DNA of 64,000 bases, taken from contig JAIXTA010000018.1 in NCBI GenBank assembly GCA_027484405.1, forward strand, positions 16,775 to 80,774, read 5' to 3'. Of this stretch, positions 8,368 through 17,154 are shown piece by piece. Under the pieces are notes generated by a model that ran no database searches, was not told the DNA's origin, and saw only the letters and a program-made list of their open reading frames with translations. Both the position numbers and the translations under genes were made by a program. Source of the DNA: Burkholderiales bacterium (GTDB taxonomy: Bacteria; Pseudomonadota; Gammaproteobacteria; Burkholderiales; Burkholderiaceae_C). Position 1 is the stretch's first letter. Each line of letters opens with the position of its first letter.

Positions 8368-8445
8368 GCCGCCACACAAGACAAGCGCAGGCCGGCCGGC
8401 CCACAATGCAGGCGGTGGCCGATCTTCGGCCGAGGGAGGCAGACG

Positions 8446-8835
8446 ATGAAGCGCGTCACAGGCATTGGCGGCATCTTCTTCAAGGCGCGCGGCGATGCGG
8501 CCGCGCTGGCTGCGTGGTACCAGAGGCACCTGGGCATTGATGTGCAGCCCTGGGGCGGCGCAGCCTTCAGCTGGGCCGGGCCGGACAACCCGGGCGGCGC
8601 GGGCAGCACGATCTGGAACATCAACGCCGCAGACTCGGACTACTTCGCGCCCAGCAATGCGAGCTTCATGATCAATTACCGCGTGGCGGACGTGCACGCG
8701 CTCATCAAGACCCTGCGCGACGAGGGCTGTAATGTGCAGGGCGAGGTGCAGGACTCCGAGTACGGCAAGTTCGGCTGGGTGCTGGACCCTGAAGGCAACA
8801 AGATCGAGTTGTGGGAGCCGCCCGCCGGGCAGTGA
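8446..8835 (+). CDS. VOC family protein (glyoxalase/bleomycin-resistance fold)
   Basis: A 129-residue cytoplasmic protein with one complete VOC module: GIGGIFFKARGDAAALAAWY at the N-terminus, FMINYRVADVHALIKTLR at the second half-unit, and LDPEGNKIELWEPP at the end, where the C-terminal Glu is the usual metal ligand. The substrate is unknown. ATG 8446 has a strong GAGGGAG ribosome site. The gene ends 7 bp before the GFA-family gene, so the two are likely one transcript. Confidence 0.88.
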   Translation: MKRVTGIGGIFFKARGDAAALAAWYQRHLGIDVQPWGGAAFSWAGPDNPGGAGSTIWNINAADSDYFAPSNASFMINYRVADVHALIKTLRDEGCNVQGEVQDSEYGKFGWVLDPEGNKIELWEPPAGQ

Positions 8836-8842
8836 GCTGCCG

Positions 8843-9361
8843 ATGACCGAGACCGAAGACCTGACCGGCGGCTGTGACTGCGGCCAGGTGCGCTACCGCA
8901 TGAGTCGCGCGCCGATGTTCGTGAACTGCTGCCACTGCAGCTGGTGCCGGCGCGAGACCGGCAGCGCCTTTGCGGTGAACGCCATGATCGAGACCGACGC
9001 GCTGGCGTGCACGGCAGGCACGCCGGAACTCATCGAGACGCCATCAGAGAGCGGGCTCGGCCAGCAGATTGCGCGCTGCCCGCACTGCCGGATTGCGCTG
9101 TGGAGCCACTATGCGAGCGCCGGGCCGGTCATCGCGTTTGTGCGCGTGGGCACCCTGGATGCGCCGGAGCGCTGCCCGCCGGGCGCGCACATCTTCACGC
9201 GCTCCAAGCTGCCCTGGGTGCAGCTGCCCCCGGATGTGCCGGCCTTTGAGATCTTCTATGAGCGCGAGCGCCTGTGGCCGGCGGCCAGTCTTGCGCGGCG
9301 CGCTGCATTGCTGCCGCGCATCCAGGCCTATCGCACGCAGCGTGGCCTGCCGCCGCTCTGA
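8843..9361 (+). CDS. GFA family protein (CENP-V/formaldehyde-activating-like, zinc binding)
   Basis: A 172-residue protein of the GFA/CENP-V/Mss4-like fold. The zinc ligands are clear: CDCGQVRYRM near the N-terminus, CCHCSWCRRETGSAF (about residues 29-43) and CPHC at about residue 78. The family was named after glutathione-dependent formaldehyde-activating enzyme, but most members have no proven activity. After the core there is an extra C-terminal segment of about 50 residues (FYERERLWPAASLARRAALL). The ATG lies 7 bp after the VOC stop, so the pair is probably coexpressed. Confidence 0.87.
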   Translation: MTETEDLTGGCDCGQVRYRMSRAPMFVNCCHCSWCRRETGSAFAVNAMIETDALACTAGTPELIETPSESGLGQQIARCPHCRIALWSHYASAGPVIAFVRVGTLDAPERCPPGAHIFTRSKLPWVQLPPDVPAFEIFYERERLWPAASLARRAALLPRIQAYRTQRGLPPL

Positions 9362-9367
9362 GCGGGT

Positions 9368-9871
9368 TCAGCCGGCGGGCCCGAGAATCCAGCGCAGCCA
9401 CTCCGGGCGCTCCATCGGGCGGCTGCACACCGCGGGCGTGCCAGCCGGTGCGCGCTGCGCGGCCAGACGCTGATCGAGCTGGTCCCAGTCGCTGAGCAGT
9501 TGCTCGGCGGTCTCGCGCAGCACGGGGTGCAGGCTGCGCTGTTCGGCCAGCTCGGCCAGGTGGCGCTCCACGCGCCAGGCCAGCGCCGGGCAGACCTGGC
9601 CGTTGGCGGCGCGCTGCGCAAAGCTGCTCATCAGCGTGAGCAGGGAGGCGAGCAGCACCGCATCGCTGCTGGTGCGGTCGCGGCCGCCCTCTGGCCGAGT
9701 CAGGTCGTCGCGCGCGGGGCCTTGCAGCGCCTCCTCGGGGCCGCCGCAGGGCGCGGCACAGGCGTCTTGCGGGCAGAGCGCAGCCGGCGGGTGATCCAGC
9801 GGGGCTGCGTCAGGCCGACGGAACAGCAGCACCGTGGCGCTGCCGGGTGCGTTGGGGCGATCAGCGGGCAT
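9368..9871 (-). CDS. Hypothetical protein downstream of FTR1 permease
   Basis: A 167-residue soluble protein not recognised as any family. The first 60 residues are Pro/Ala-rich and contain CPQDACAAPCGG, a cysteine cluster that could bind metal. The rest is helical (LLASLLTLMSSFAQRAANG, VERHLAELAEQRSLHPVLRE, AEQLLSDWDQLDQRLAAQ). Its start (ATG 9871) overlaps the FTR1 stop by 11 bp, so it is translationally coupled to an iron transporter and may belong to the same Fur-controlled unit. A role in iron handling is inference from position only. Confidence 0.62.
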   Translation of the reverse strand: MPADRPNAPGSATVLLFRRPDAAPLDHPPAALCPQDACAAPCGGPEEALQGPARDDLTRPEGGRDRTSSDAVLLASLLTLMSSFAQRAANGQVCPALAWRVERHLAELAEQRSLHPVLRETAEQLLSDWDQLDQRLAAQRAPAGTPAVCSRPMERPEWLRWILGPAG

Positions 9872-10676
9872 CGTGCGCAAGTGCTTCAGACTGGGCACGC
9901 AGGGGTGCAGCCGTCGAGCGCCGTGCTGCGCGGTCGCGCCACATGGCCAGGGCAATGAAGCCCATCGGTGCCAGCACCATCACGAGCGAGAGCAGCTGAC
10001 CGGCCCAGCCTTCGGCCAGCACTTCGGTGGCATCGTGCCACCAGGCGTTGTCCAGCCCCGGCAGCACGCCGGCCTCGGCAAATTCATGGAAGGCGTAGAT
10101 CGCCAGCTGCACCGAGAAGATCACCATGAACACGGCCGTGACCTGGAAGAAGCGCGAGAGATTGATGCGCTTGCCATAGCGCGCCCAGCCAAAGGCCAGC
10201 AGCCCTGCCAGGGCCAGGCCGATTGCGCCGCCCACGGCCAGATGCACCGTGGTCTGCATCTGCGCCAGCGAGGCGATCATCGTCGCCGTCTCCACGCCTT
10301 CGCGGCCGATCATCAGCAGCACGAAGGCAAACACCGCCAACCAGGCGGCGGTGCTGGACCGGTCGGCAGCGGCATCGACCTTGGCGCGGATCTCGCCGGC
10401 CATGCGCTTGCCGTGGCGCATCATGTGCCAGGTGCAGGTGAGCACGAGCACGAAGGCGGCCAGCGCCAGAACGCCTTCATGGATCGGCTGCATGGCGCCA
10501 TAGCGCGCCAGCACCACACCCAGCGCGAGCGATCCGAGCACCGCCACAACCACGCCGGCATGCAGGGCGGACACCAGCGCGGTGCGCTGCGTCTGGCGCA
10601 GGTAGGCCAGGGTGATGGCAATAATGAGAAAGGCTTCCACACCTTCGCGGAAGCTGACGATCAGGGTCTGGAACAT
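9861..10676 (-). CDS. FTR1-family high-affinity iron permease
   Basis: A 271-residue inner-membrane protein with seven predicted helices. Both family signatures are present: REGVEAFL at residues 9-16 and REGVETATM near residue 125, the two R-E-x-x-E motifs that bind iron during transport. It corresponds to EfeU, but no EfeO or EfeB partner gene lies nearby, unlike the tripartite system. A 21-bp Fur-box palindrome lies about 155 bp upstream, so iron repression is expected. The start is ATG 10676; the longer ORF start at 10709 puts charged residues before the first helix. Confidence 0.9.
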   Translation of the reverse strand: MFQTLIVSFREGVEAFLIIAITLAYLRQTQRTALVSALHAGVVVAVLGSLALGVVLARYGAMQPIHEGVLALAAFVLVLTCTWHMMRHGKRMAGEIRAKVDAAADRSSTAAWLAVFAFVLLMIGREGVETATMIASLAQMQTTVHLAVGGAIGLALAGLLAFGWARYGKRINLSRFFQVTAVFMVIFSVQLAIYAFHEFAEAGVLPGLDNAWWHDATEVLAEGWAGQLLSLVMVLAPMGFIALAMWRDRAARRSTAAPLRAQSEALAHDAR

Positions 10677-10831
10677 GGTGGCGTGCCGTTCTGCAGCCGA
10701 TCTGCGCAAGAGTCCAAGGGGTCCGCGCGGGCCGCTCGGGTTGATCGCGCAGGGAGGTGGGCCAGACCCGCACGCGCCGCCGCCCTGTGGGGTGGGCGGT
10801 GATCCGATGCACGGGTGGCCACAAGCCCATT

Positions 10832-10852
10832 AAATGCGAATGATTCGCATTT
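10832..10852. promoter_or_regulatory. Fur box
   Basis: A 21-bp perfect inverted repeat (10-bp arms around a single central base), AAATGCGAAT-G-ATTCGCATTT, upstream of the FTR1 permease gene. It has the length and core (GAATGATTC) of Fur-regulator operators in proteobacteria, and the downstream gene is an iron transporter, which makes the assignment strong. Confidence 0.85.
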
Positions 10853-10894
10853 GTCAAAGCTGAATCAGGGTTTACGCGTACCCCGAGGCGATTC

Positions 10895-10923
10895 GCCGCA
10901 GCCTCGGGCGCGCAGGCTGCGGC
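10895..10923 (-). terminator. GC-rich hairpin downstream of hydrolase gene
   Basis: A 10-bp perfect stem (GCCGCAGCCT with AGGCTGCGGC) and 9-nt loop located 22 bp beyond the stop of the minus-strand hydrolase gene. No T-run follows, so it may be a Rho-assisted end or an mRNA-stabilising hairpin rather than an intrinsic terminator. Confidence 0.4.
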
Positions 10924-10944
10924 CCCTGCGGACTGCCACGAGAC

Positions 10945-11871
10945 TCAGGGCGCCATGAAGGACTTCACCTGTGCCACGGTCCACACGGGGTCATCCCACA
11001 TGATGAAGTGATACGCGGTCTCGCTCATGCGGATCTGCACCTTGGGCAGGCCCTGGTACTGCAACTCGAAGATGCCCAGGGTGCTTGCCATGGTGGCGCC
11101 CATCGGTGCATACGCGGCCCAGGCCCCCAGCACCAGCGTCGGGGTCTGGATCTTCGGGAGCAGCGGGCGCAGATCGAGGCCCCAGAGCTCGCTCATGGCC
11201 TGGGCCGTGGTGTTGCGGTCGCTGGCCAGGCCCATGGCCACCACACGCTCGGTGCCGCCGGGGGCGCGGGTCAGGCCGTTCGCGCTGGCCTTGGTCTGCG
11301 CAGCCATCACCTCCGGCGAGGCGCTGCGCATCTGGTTGCGCATGGCCTCAGCCATGGCCTTGACGCTGTCGGCCGTGGCGCTCGGGTTGCGGATGCCGGC
11401 GAGAAAGGGCAGCGAGTCCACGATCACGATGCGGTCCAGCGCCGCGGGTTGCTGCACCGCCATGGTCATGGCCAGCACGCCGCCCAGGCTGTGGCCCATC
11501 ACCACCGGGCGGGCCAGCTTGCGCTCGGCGATGTAGTCCAGCAGGCGGTCGCGCATGGTGTCGATGAAGCGTGCCTCGGACGCAGTGGGCGAGGCCGGTG
11601 CGCCGGCAAAGCCCGGCAGGTGCACCATGTGGCACTGCACGCCCGGCTGCAGCGCCTTGCAGGTATCGGTCCAAACCTCGGCGCCGCTGTTCAGACCCGG
11701 AATCATCAGCACCGGCCGGCCTTCGCCCTGCACGGTGATGCGGATCTCCTTGTAGATCTCGGTGGGGGCCGCCGGAGCGGCTGCGGTCTGCGCCTGTGCG
11801 CCCATTGCGCAGACGCTGCCGAGGCTGATCAATGCGCCGGCCAGACGGCGCGCGAGGTACGTGCGGATCAT
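10945..11871 (-). CDS. Exported alpha/beta hydrolase
   Basis: A 308-residue protein. Residues 1 to about 28 look like a signal peptide (TYLARRLAGALISLGSVCAM, cleavage near AQA). The hydrolase core has the oxyanion region MIPGLNSGAEVW, the nucleophile elbow VVMGHSLGG (catalytic Ser) and a C-terminal AYHFIMWDDP block that supplies the His and may correspond to the cap/active-site end. This is an esterase/lipase-type fold acting in the periplasm. The substrate is unknown. ATG 11871 is preferred to the upstream ATG at 11940 because the signal peptide then begins correctly. Confidence 0.85.
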   Translation of the reverse strand: MIRTYLARRLAGALISLGSVCAMGAQAQTAAAPAAPTEIYKEIRITVQGEGRPVLMIPGLNSGAEVWTDTCKALQPGVQCHMVHLPGFAGAPASPTASEARFIDTMRDRLLDYIAERKLARPVVMGHSLGGVLAMTMAVQQPAALDRIVIVDSLPFLAGIRNPSATADSVKAMAEAMRNQMRSASPEVMAAQTKASANGLTRAPGGTERVVAMGLASDRNTTAQAMSELWGLDLRPLLPKIQTPTLVLGAWAAYAPMGATMASTLGIFELQYQGLPKVQIRMSETAYHFIMWDDPVWTVAQVKSFMAP

Positions 11872-12039
11872 GCGAACTCTCCGGTGCATGGATGATGGGC
11901 CGAATTCTGCGTACAGGATCGGTCGTGTCCATGCAGGCATGCGCCGGATGACCAGAGACGGGCATGAATCGACAGCCCGGCATCTTGAGTGGCGTGCAGC
12001 GTGCGCTTCAGTTGTTGGTGCGACTGAGCGCGGGCGCGC

Positions 12040-13299
12040 TCAGGAAAACACCGCCAGCACGCCTGTGAAGCCGTAGAGCCGGTCGCGTGCGATCTCGCCA
12101 TTGGCGGCAAAGCCGATCACCGGCAGGTTCTTCAGGTGGTGCGCGATCAGGCCCAGCTCCACGCCGGGTTCATCGAACAGGTGCACGCCGCGGCCGTTGC
12201 AGCTGATGTAGAGCGCGCCGCGCGGCGCCTTGCCGGCTTCCTCGAGCTCCTCGCGCAGCTCGGTCAGGCAGCGCACCAGGTCGGCGCGTGCCGCCTCGCG
12301 GTTGCGGCGGCAGAAGTGCAGGCGGTCGCCCTGCTGCACCTCGTCGGCCAGGGCCACGGCGCGGCGCCGCGGGTCGATGCCGATCACGCCGCGCACGACA
12401 TAGTCGCCCACCGCGCCGGGGCTCATGTGGGCCATGCCCACGGTGGACGCACCCTCGTTCACGCTGGCCACCGCCATGCCCACGAACAGGCCGCCGGCGA
12501 GCTTCTCGCGCAGCATCTCGCCCGGCGGCATGCGGCCCGCATAGGCACCCAGGCCGACGTCGCGCAGCAGCACGTCGAAGGCCGGCTCGCCATTGAGCTG
12601 CAGCAGCCAGTTGGCATCGGCCTGCGTGACGGTATGCGGCCGCGGGGCCGGCAGACCCGGCGCGCTGGTCACCGGGTGACAGCCCTGGGTGACCTTCACG
12701 CGGATATCTAGGCCCGCCTCGGCAGTGGCGTCGGCAAAGGCCACACCGCTCAGGCCGGCATAGACGAAGTGGTCTGCGAGCTGGGGTGCGCTGGGCAGCC
12801 CGCTGCTCAAGCCACCGAACAGAAAGCGGCTGCGCGTGCGCTGCGCCAGCTCGGCAATCAGCACGTCCACATCCGGCGTGCGCGGGTCGGCATGCACCAG
12901 GGCGAGGGCCTGCGGACCCTGCGGAGACGGCGCCGCAGGCAGCGGATGCGTCCCCGAGAAAGTGCGCAGGGCCTGTGCCGGCAGGTCCAGGAGCAGCACG
13001 GCGAGTGCGCCCTGCTGCACATGGGGCTGGACATATTCCTGCCGTCCGCCGAACACGCTGCCCGCCGTGGCGCCGACCCAGTGGCGCAGGCCGGTGGCGG
13101 TCTTCAGGCGCTCGATGATGGCTTCGGCCGCATTGGCGAAGCCCTCCGTCCAGTAGGCGATGCCCAGTGTGGCCGTGGAGGCAAAGCGCTCATCGGCTGC
13201 CTGCTCGTCAAGCTGGTCGATCACGCGCTCCACGGCCTGCGCCCAGTCGCCGCCGGCGGCGTGCCCGTAGCGGAAGCGGCTGGCGGCAATCAGGCTCAT
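12040..13299 (-). CDS. FIST domain sensory protein
   Basis: A 419-residue protein with FIST_N (about residues 35-225; ATLGIAYWTEGFANAAEAII, GATAGSVFGG) and FIST_C (about 250-400; MLREKLAGGLFVGMAVASV, ALYISCNGRG, PVIGFAANGEI). FIST domains are predicted ligand sensors, usually linked to signalling output domains, but here no output domain is attached. The gene starts 16 bp after the phaM-like gene and is probably cotranscribed with it, an odd partnership that could link granule control to a metabolite signal. A hairpin without T-run straddles the stop codon (about 12024-12042). Confidence 0.88.
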   Translation of the reverse strand: MSLIAASRFRYGHAAGGDWAQAVERVIDQLDEQAADERFASTATLGIAYWTEGFANAAEAIIERLKTATGLRHWVGATAGSVFGGRQEYVQPHVQQGALAVLLLDLPAQALRTFSGTHPLPAAPSPQGPQALALVHADPRTPDVDVLIAELAQRTRSRFLFGGLSSGLPSAPQLADHFVYAGLSGVAFADATAEAGLDIRVKVTQGCHPVTSAPGLPAPRPHTVTQADANWLLQLNGEPAFDVLLRDVGLGAYAGRMPPGEMLREKLAGGLFVGMAVASVNEGASTVGMAHMSPGAVGDYVVRGVIGIDPRRRAVALADEVQQGDRLHFCRRNREAARADLVRCLTELREELEEAGKAPRGALYISCNGRGVHLFDEPGVELGLIAHHLKNLPVIGFAANGEIARDRLYGFTGVLAVFS

Positions 13300-13315
13300 C
13301 GTGACACGCAGCGGC

Positions 13316-13945
13316 TCAGAGCGCGCGAATGCGCTTGGGGGCGGGTTTGGCGGCGGTCTTTTTGCTGCTGCTCCGAGCGGGTGCAGCGGCCTTGCCCGCT
13401 GCCTTGCTTGCAGCCTTGGTCGCGGTCTTGGTCACCTTGGCGGCGGTCCGGGCTGCAGTGCCTGTCGCGGCGTTGGCGGCCTTGGCCGAGGCCTTCACGG
13501 CGCTCTTCACGCCGGCCTTGGCGGCCTGGCCCATCAGCTCGGCCATCGGCCCGCTCATCATGGACCACCACTGCTGCGGGCTGAGCATCTTGCCCGCCAT
13601 GTCCTGGGCCATCTTGGGCAGCTCCTTCATGGAGCCGCGCTCGCCCTGCTCGTCGACGGCCAGACCGAGGCGCGCCAGCTGCGCCACCGTACCGCGCTGC
13701 ACCTCCAGGGTCTGCACCGTGGTCTTGAGGATGTTGAGGTTCAGCTCCAGCCACTTCTGCACCGTGCGCAGATCGGTCAGGCGCTTGTCGATCTCGGCCA
13801 CATCGAGTGTGGGCGTGATGAATTTGGTGAGCGACTCCGCTAGCGGGCCCGCTGCGCCGCTGGGCACGTCCACGTTGCTCCAGACCTGCTTGACGAAGTC
13901 CAGGCCGGTGCTCATGGTCGCAAACGGCAGGTTGGCAGCAGACAT
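13316..13945 (-). CDS. phaM: PhaM-type polyhydroxyalkanoate granule regulatory protein
   Basis: A 209-residue protein. Residues about 10-85 carry the PhaM signature (FITPTLDVAEIDKRLTDLRT, QKWLELNLNILKTTVQTLEV), with helical segments continuing to about 150 (SPQQWWSMMSGPMAELM). The C-terminal about 60 residues are a Lys/Ala-rich histone-like tail (AKVTKTATKAASKAAGKAA) that in PhaM binds DNA and links granules to the nucleoid. PhaM also activates PHA synthase. No phaC gene is in the window. The start is ATG 13945. The FIST gene follows at 16 bp. Confidence 0.85.
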   Translation of the reverse strand: MSAANLPFATMSTGLDFVKQVWSNVDVPSGAAGPLAESLTKFITPTLDVAEIDKRLTDLRTVQKWLELNLNILKTTVQTLEVQRGTVAQLARLGLAVDEQGERGSMKELPKMAQDMAGKMLSPQQWWSMMSGPMAELMGQAAKAGVKSAVKASAKAANAATGTAARTAAKVTKTATKAASKAAGKAAAPARSSSKKTAAKPAPKRIRAL

Positions 13946-14090
13946 CAGTTTGTCTTTCACGCGCAGTTCTCCGCAGGCAGAAACGCAGCCCCACGGGCCG
14001 CCGTGCACCGAGTATCGGCCAAAGCGGCCGCACTGCGCACCCTGTCCGGCGCCTGCCGTGGACCGGCGTGCAATGCGCGCGTGATCCAGA

Positions 14091-14783
14091 TCAGGCCGGC
14101 TGCAGGCGCGCCGGTCGGCGCAGGCGGCGCCAGACGATCCAGCCGATGATCAGGAAGGGCAGCAGCAGCAGCCCGAGGCCGATGAACAGGATCAGCGGGA
14201 TGCCGATCACCACGAAGAGCACCGCGCCAATCGCGAGAAGGATCCAATCGCCCACACCCATGTCCAGCGCGTTGAACCAGGCCCAGAAGGCGGCAATCTG
14301 CGCCTGCGCCCAGGCCACGCTGCGCTCGATCACGCCGCCTACCGCGGCATCCACCTGGGGCAGGGCCTTGCCCACCTCGCCGGTGATCACGCCTTCCACC
14401 TTGGCCTGCGCCGCCTCGACAGCGCCCTGCACCTTGGCCGTGGCACCAGCCACCGCGCCTTCGGCCTGCGCACCGATGCCTTCGACCTTCGCGCCCAGCG
14501 CCTCGACCTTGGCACCGGCGGCTTCTGCGGCGCGCTGCGCCTGTTCGGTGGCGCTTTGCACGGTCTGACCGGCGGCCTGGGTGGTCTGCTGTACCGCGGC
14601 CTCGGCCGAGCGCTGCGCCGCCTGAGCGGCATGCGTTGCAGCCTGAGTGGTTGACTGAACGGCCGACTGAACCGCGGTTTGCGCAGGCTCGTTGGCCCAG
14701 ACGGGCGCGGCGCTCAACGCGCCACCGAGCAGCAGGGCGCTGCCGAACGCGGTGGTGCAAAGCAGGGACATCGGGCGGGACAT
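14091..14783 (-). CDS. Alanine-rich helical protein with C-terminal membrane segments
   Basis: A 230-residue protein with three parts: a signal peptide (SLLCTTAFGSALLLGGALSA, cleavage near VWA), an Ala/Gln/Thr-rich amphipathic helix region (about 35-150) with repeated G-A-K-V-E and A-A-Q-A-K-V-E units spaced about 11 residues, and two hydrophobic segments near the C-terminus (about 180-215) ending in a basic tail. The middle resembles apolipoprotein- or phasin-like 11-mer repeats. It is the next gene upstream of phaM on the same strand, 145 bp away. Function unknown; an envelope or membrane-surface role is inferred. Confidence 0.7.
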   Translation of the reverse strand: MSRPMSLLCTTAFGSALLLGGALSAAPVWANEPAQTAVQSAVQSTTQAATHAAQAAQRSAEAAVQQTTQAAGQTVQSATEQAQRAAEAAGAKVEALGAKVEGIGAQAEGAVAGATAKVQGAVEAAQAKVEGVITGEVGKALPQVDAAVGGVIERSVAWAQAQIAAFWAWFNALDMGVGDWILLAIGAVLFVVIGIPLILFIGLGLLLLPFLIIGWIVWRRLRRPARLQPA

Positions 14784-14922
14784 GGCGGGCTCCAGGTTCA
14801 GACGATCGGATGCCCGGTCAGACTGCGGCGCCGTGCGCGCGTTCGTCGGGGTTTGCCCGGGCGCGTGCATGCCAAAACAGCAGGGTCTGGGCCAGTCGGC
14901 GTGCAAGCCGCGCGCCGGTCTC

Positions 14923-14982
14923 GCTTGTCTGGTGCGGCTTTCCAGCCATTTTGGCCTGGAAAGCCTTGTCCAGAGCCGATCT
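14923..14982. repeat. Near-palindromic repeat, copy E (family 2)
   Basis: About 60 bp between the fumarylacetoacetase-family stop and the upstream start of the alanine-rich gene. The core is GGCTTTCCAGCCATTTTGG then CCTGGAAAGCC, an imperfect inverted repeat. It aligns with F (19332-19390, opposite strand) and G (58827-58885), sharing CGCTTGTC at one end and GATC at the other. Confidence 0.65.
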
Positions 14983-15017
14983 CGCCCTTCAAGTGCGGGC
15001 GTGATCGGCGTCAGGAC

Positions 15018-16013
15018 TCACCACTTCACGACCGTCTGGTCGATCGCGCCGAAGATGCTCTGCTTCTTGCCGTCGAGCATCTCGATGCGGATGGTGTCGC
15101 CGAACTTCATGAACTCGGTCTGCGGCTTGCCGTGCTTGATGGTCTCGATGGCGCGGACCTCGGCGATGCAGCTGTAGCCCACGCTGTCATCCTCGTTGGC
15201 CGACTTGTTCGAGATGGTGCCGCTGCCGATGATCGAGCCGGCGCGGGCGCGGCGCGTCTTGGCCACGTGCGCCACGAGCGTGGGGAAGTTGAAGACCATG
15301 TCGGTGCCGGCATCGGCGTGGCCCACGCGCTTGCCGTTCCAGGTCACGGTGAGCTTGCGGTGCAGCTTGCCGTCGACCCAGGCGTCGCCCAGCTCGTCGG
15401 GCGTGACGGCCACGGGCGAGAAACTCGTGGCCGGCTTGCTCTGGAAGAAGCCGAAACCCTTGGCCAGTTCGGCCGGGATCAGGTTGCGCAGGCTCCAGTC
15501 GTTCACGAGCAGCAGCAGCTTGATGTGCTCGGCCGCCTTGGCCGGCGTCACGCCGAAGGGCACGTCATCGGTGATCACGGCCACCTCACCCTCGAAGTCG
15601 ATGCCCCAGGCTTCGTCGGCAAAGGCGGCGGCGTCGGTCGGGCCGATGAAGTCGTCGCTGCCGCCCTGGTACATCAGCGGGTCGTGCCAGAAGCTCTCGG
15701 GCATGTCGGCATTGCGCGCCTTGCGCACCAGCTCCACGTGGTTCACATAGGCTGAGCCATCGGCCCACTGGTAGGCACGCGGCAGCGGCGACATGCAGTT
15801 CTTCGGGTCGAAGGCAAAGGCATGGCGCGTGGCCTTGCCCTGGTTCAGGCTGTCGTAGAGGTCCTGCAGCTGCGGCGCGAGGTAGGCCCAGTCGTCCAGC
15901 ACGCGCTGCAGGGTGGGCGCAATATGCGTGGCCAGATGGGCCTGCGTCAGGTCCTGGGAGACAACGGCCAGCTGGCCGTCGCGGGTGCCGTCCTTGAGGG
16001 TGGCGAGCTTCAT
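15018..16013 (-). CDS. Fumarylacetoacetate hydrolase family protein
   Basis: A 331-residue soluble enzyme of the FAH superfamily, which cleaves C-C bonds in beta-diketo acids during aromatic-compound breakdown. The metal-site acidic residues are visible in GIDFEGEVAVI (E-x-E type motif) and in the conserved LLLLVNDWSLRN and GSGTISNKSANED blocks. An N-terminal domain of about 90 residues precedes the catalytic fold. The closest match by eye is the bacterial 4-fumarylacetoacetase-like/2-keto-4-pentenoate hydratase branch; no hmgA or maiA neighbour is present to fix the pathway. It starts at ATG 16013, 91 bp from the divergent DUF3108 gene. Confidence 0.88.
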   Translation of the reverse strand: MKLATLKDGTRDGQLAVVSQDLTQAHLATHIAPTLQRVLDDWAYLAPQLQDLYDSLNQGKATRHAFAFDPKNCMSPLPRAYQWADGSAYVNHVELVRKARNADMPESFWHDPLMYQGGSDDFIGPTDAAAFADEAWGIDFEGEVAVITDDVPFGVTPAKAAEHIKLLLLVNDWSLRNLIPAELAKGFGFFQSKPATSFSPVAVTPDELGDAWVDGKLHRKLTVTWNGKRVGHADAGTDMVFNFPTLVAHVAKTRRARAGSIIGSGTISNKSANEDDSVGYSCIAEVRAIETIKHGKPQTEFMKFGDTIRIEMLDGKKQSIFGAIDQTVVKW

Positions 16014-16104
16014 GGGTCTCGTCTTTCTGGGGGATGCCGTGCGTTGAACGCGAAGGCCGCAATTATCGCCGCGCTGCTATGGTGCGGCGGCTTGCCTGAC
16101 CCCC

Positions 16105-17154
16105 ATGGACACCACCCGCCTGCAACGCATCGCCGTCTTTGCCGCGCTCACACTGGCGCTGCACGCGGCTGCGTTCTGGCTGCTGGCGCGCAACACGCCC
16201 GAGCCCCCGGCGCCGCGCGGCGAGCCGGTGAGCTTTGACCTGAGCACCTGGGCGCAGAGCCTGCCGGCGCTTGAATCGCGGCCGGATGCAAAACGCCCGC
16301 AAGCCCCGCAGACCGCCGCCAGCAACACGCCCAAGTCGAACAGCGAACGTCCCGCGCCGGCGCGGCAGGCCGGCCCCTCGCCGATGGCCGGTGCGCCCGT
16401 CGGCACCGCCACCGCCCCCAGTAGCGGCACAGGCCCTGCACCGGACGCCCGCCCCAACACCGGCGCGCACCAGGGTGTGGATGCCAGCGCGCTGCTTGCC
16501 CGGCGCATGCTGCTGCGCACCCAGGTGCTGGCTGGCCCGGCCGATGCGCCGCAGCCTGTGGCCGAGGGCACGCAGACCTTCACGCACGACGGCACCACCT
16601 GGCAGATTGAATCCGAGAGCAACGCGCCGGATGGCGGGCGCCGCAATCGCTTTGCCGAAGCCAGCGAGGGCCGCTTCGGCGAGCGTGGCCTGGTGCCTGA
16701 GCGCTACGGCGAAAAGCGCGGCACGCGCGGCGAGCGGGCCACGCACTTCCAATGGCCTAAAGGCGTGTTGAGCTTCTCTGCTCGCACCGACCAGCTGCCC
16801 CTACCCGAAGGCGTGCAGGATCGGCTTTCGGTGCGCTGGCAGCTCGGCCTCATCATGCAGACCCGGCCCGAGCTGCAGCGCGAGGGCGCGACATTCTCGG
16901 TGCCGGTGGCCAGCACCACCGAACTCATGGACTGGCAGTTCAAGGTGGCCGGCCGAGAGACGCTAGCGATCAACGGCCAGACCGTGAGCGCCTGGCGCCT
17001 GCAGCGCGCAGCCGATGCCGAGCGCGTGTTCGACCAGCAGGTGAGCGTGTGGCTCGCACCCTCGCTCGGCTGGGCGCCGGTGAAGCTGCGCCTGCTTGGG
17101 GCGCAGGGGCGGGTGGTGGAGGTGGTGGCGACGGAGGTGACGCTGGATCAGTGA
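16105..17154 (+). CDS. DUF3108 domain protein with N-terminal membrane anchor
   Basis: A 349-residue protein. Residues about 8-28 are a single transmembrane helix ([18 protein letters not shown]). A Pro/Ala-rich linker of about 100 residues follows, as in TonB-like periplasm-spanning proteins. The C-terminal about 210 residues match DUF3108 (periplasmic beta-rich; [19 protein letters not shown] region, [17 protein letters not shown]). Function is unknown. DUF3108 proteins often sit in envelope-related loci of betaproteobacteria. The stop overlaps the convergent SDR stop by 7 bp. Confidence 0.82.
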   Translation: MDTTRLQRIAVFAALTLALHAAAFWLLARNTPEPPAPRGEPVSFDLSTWAQSLPALESRPDAKRPQAPQTAASNTPKSNSERPAPARQAGPSPMAGAPVGTATAPSSGTGPAPDARPNTGAHQGVDASALLARRMLLRTQVLAGPADAPQPVAEGTQTFTHDGTTWQIESESNAPDGGRRNRFAEASEGRFGERGLVPERYGEKRGTRGERATHFQWPKGVLSFSARTDQLPLPEGVQDRLSVRWQLGLIMQTRPELQREGATFSVPVASTTELMDWQFKVAGRETLAINGQTVSAWRLQRAADAERVFDQQVSVWLAPSLGWAPVKLRLLGAQGRVVEVVATEVTLDQ

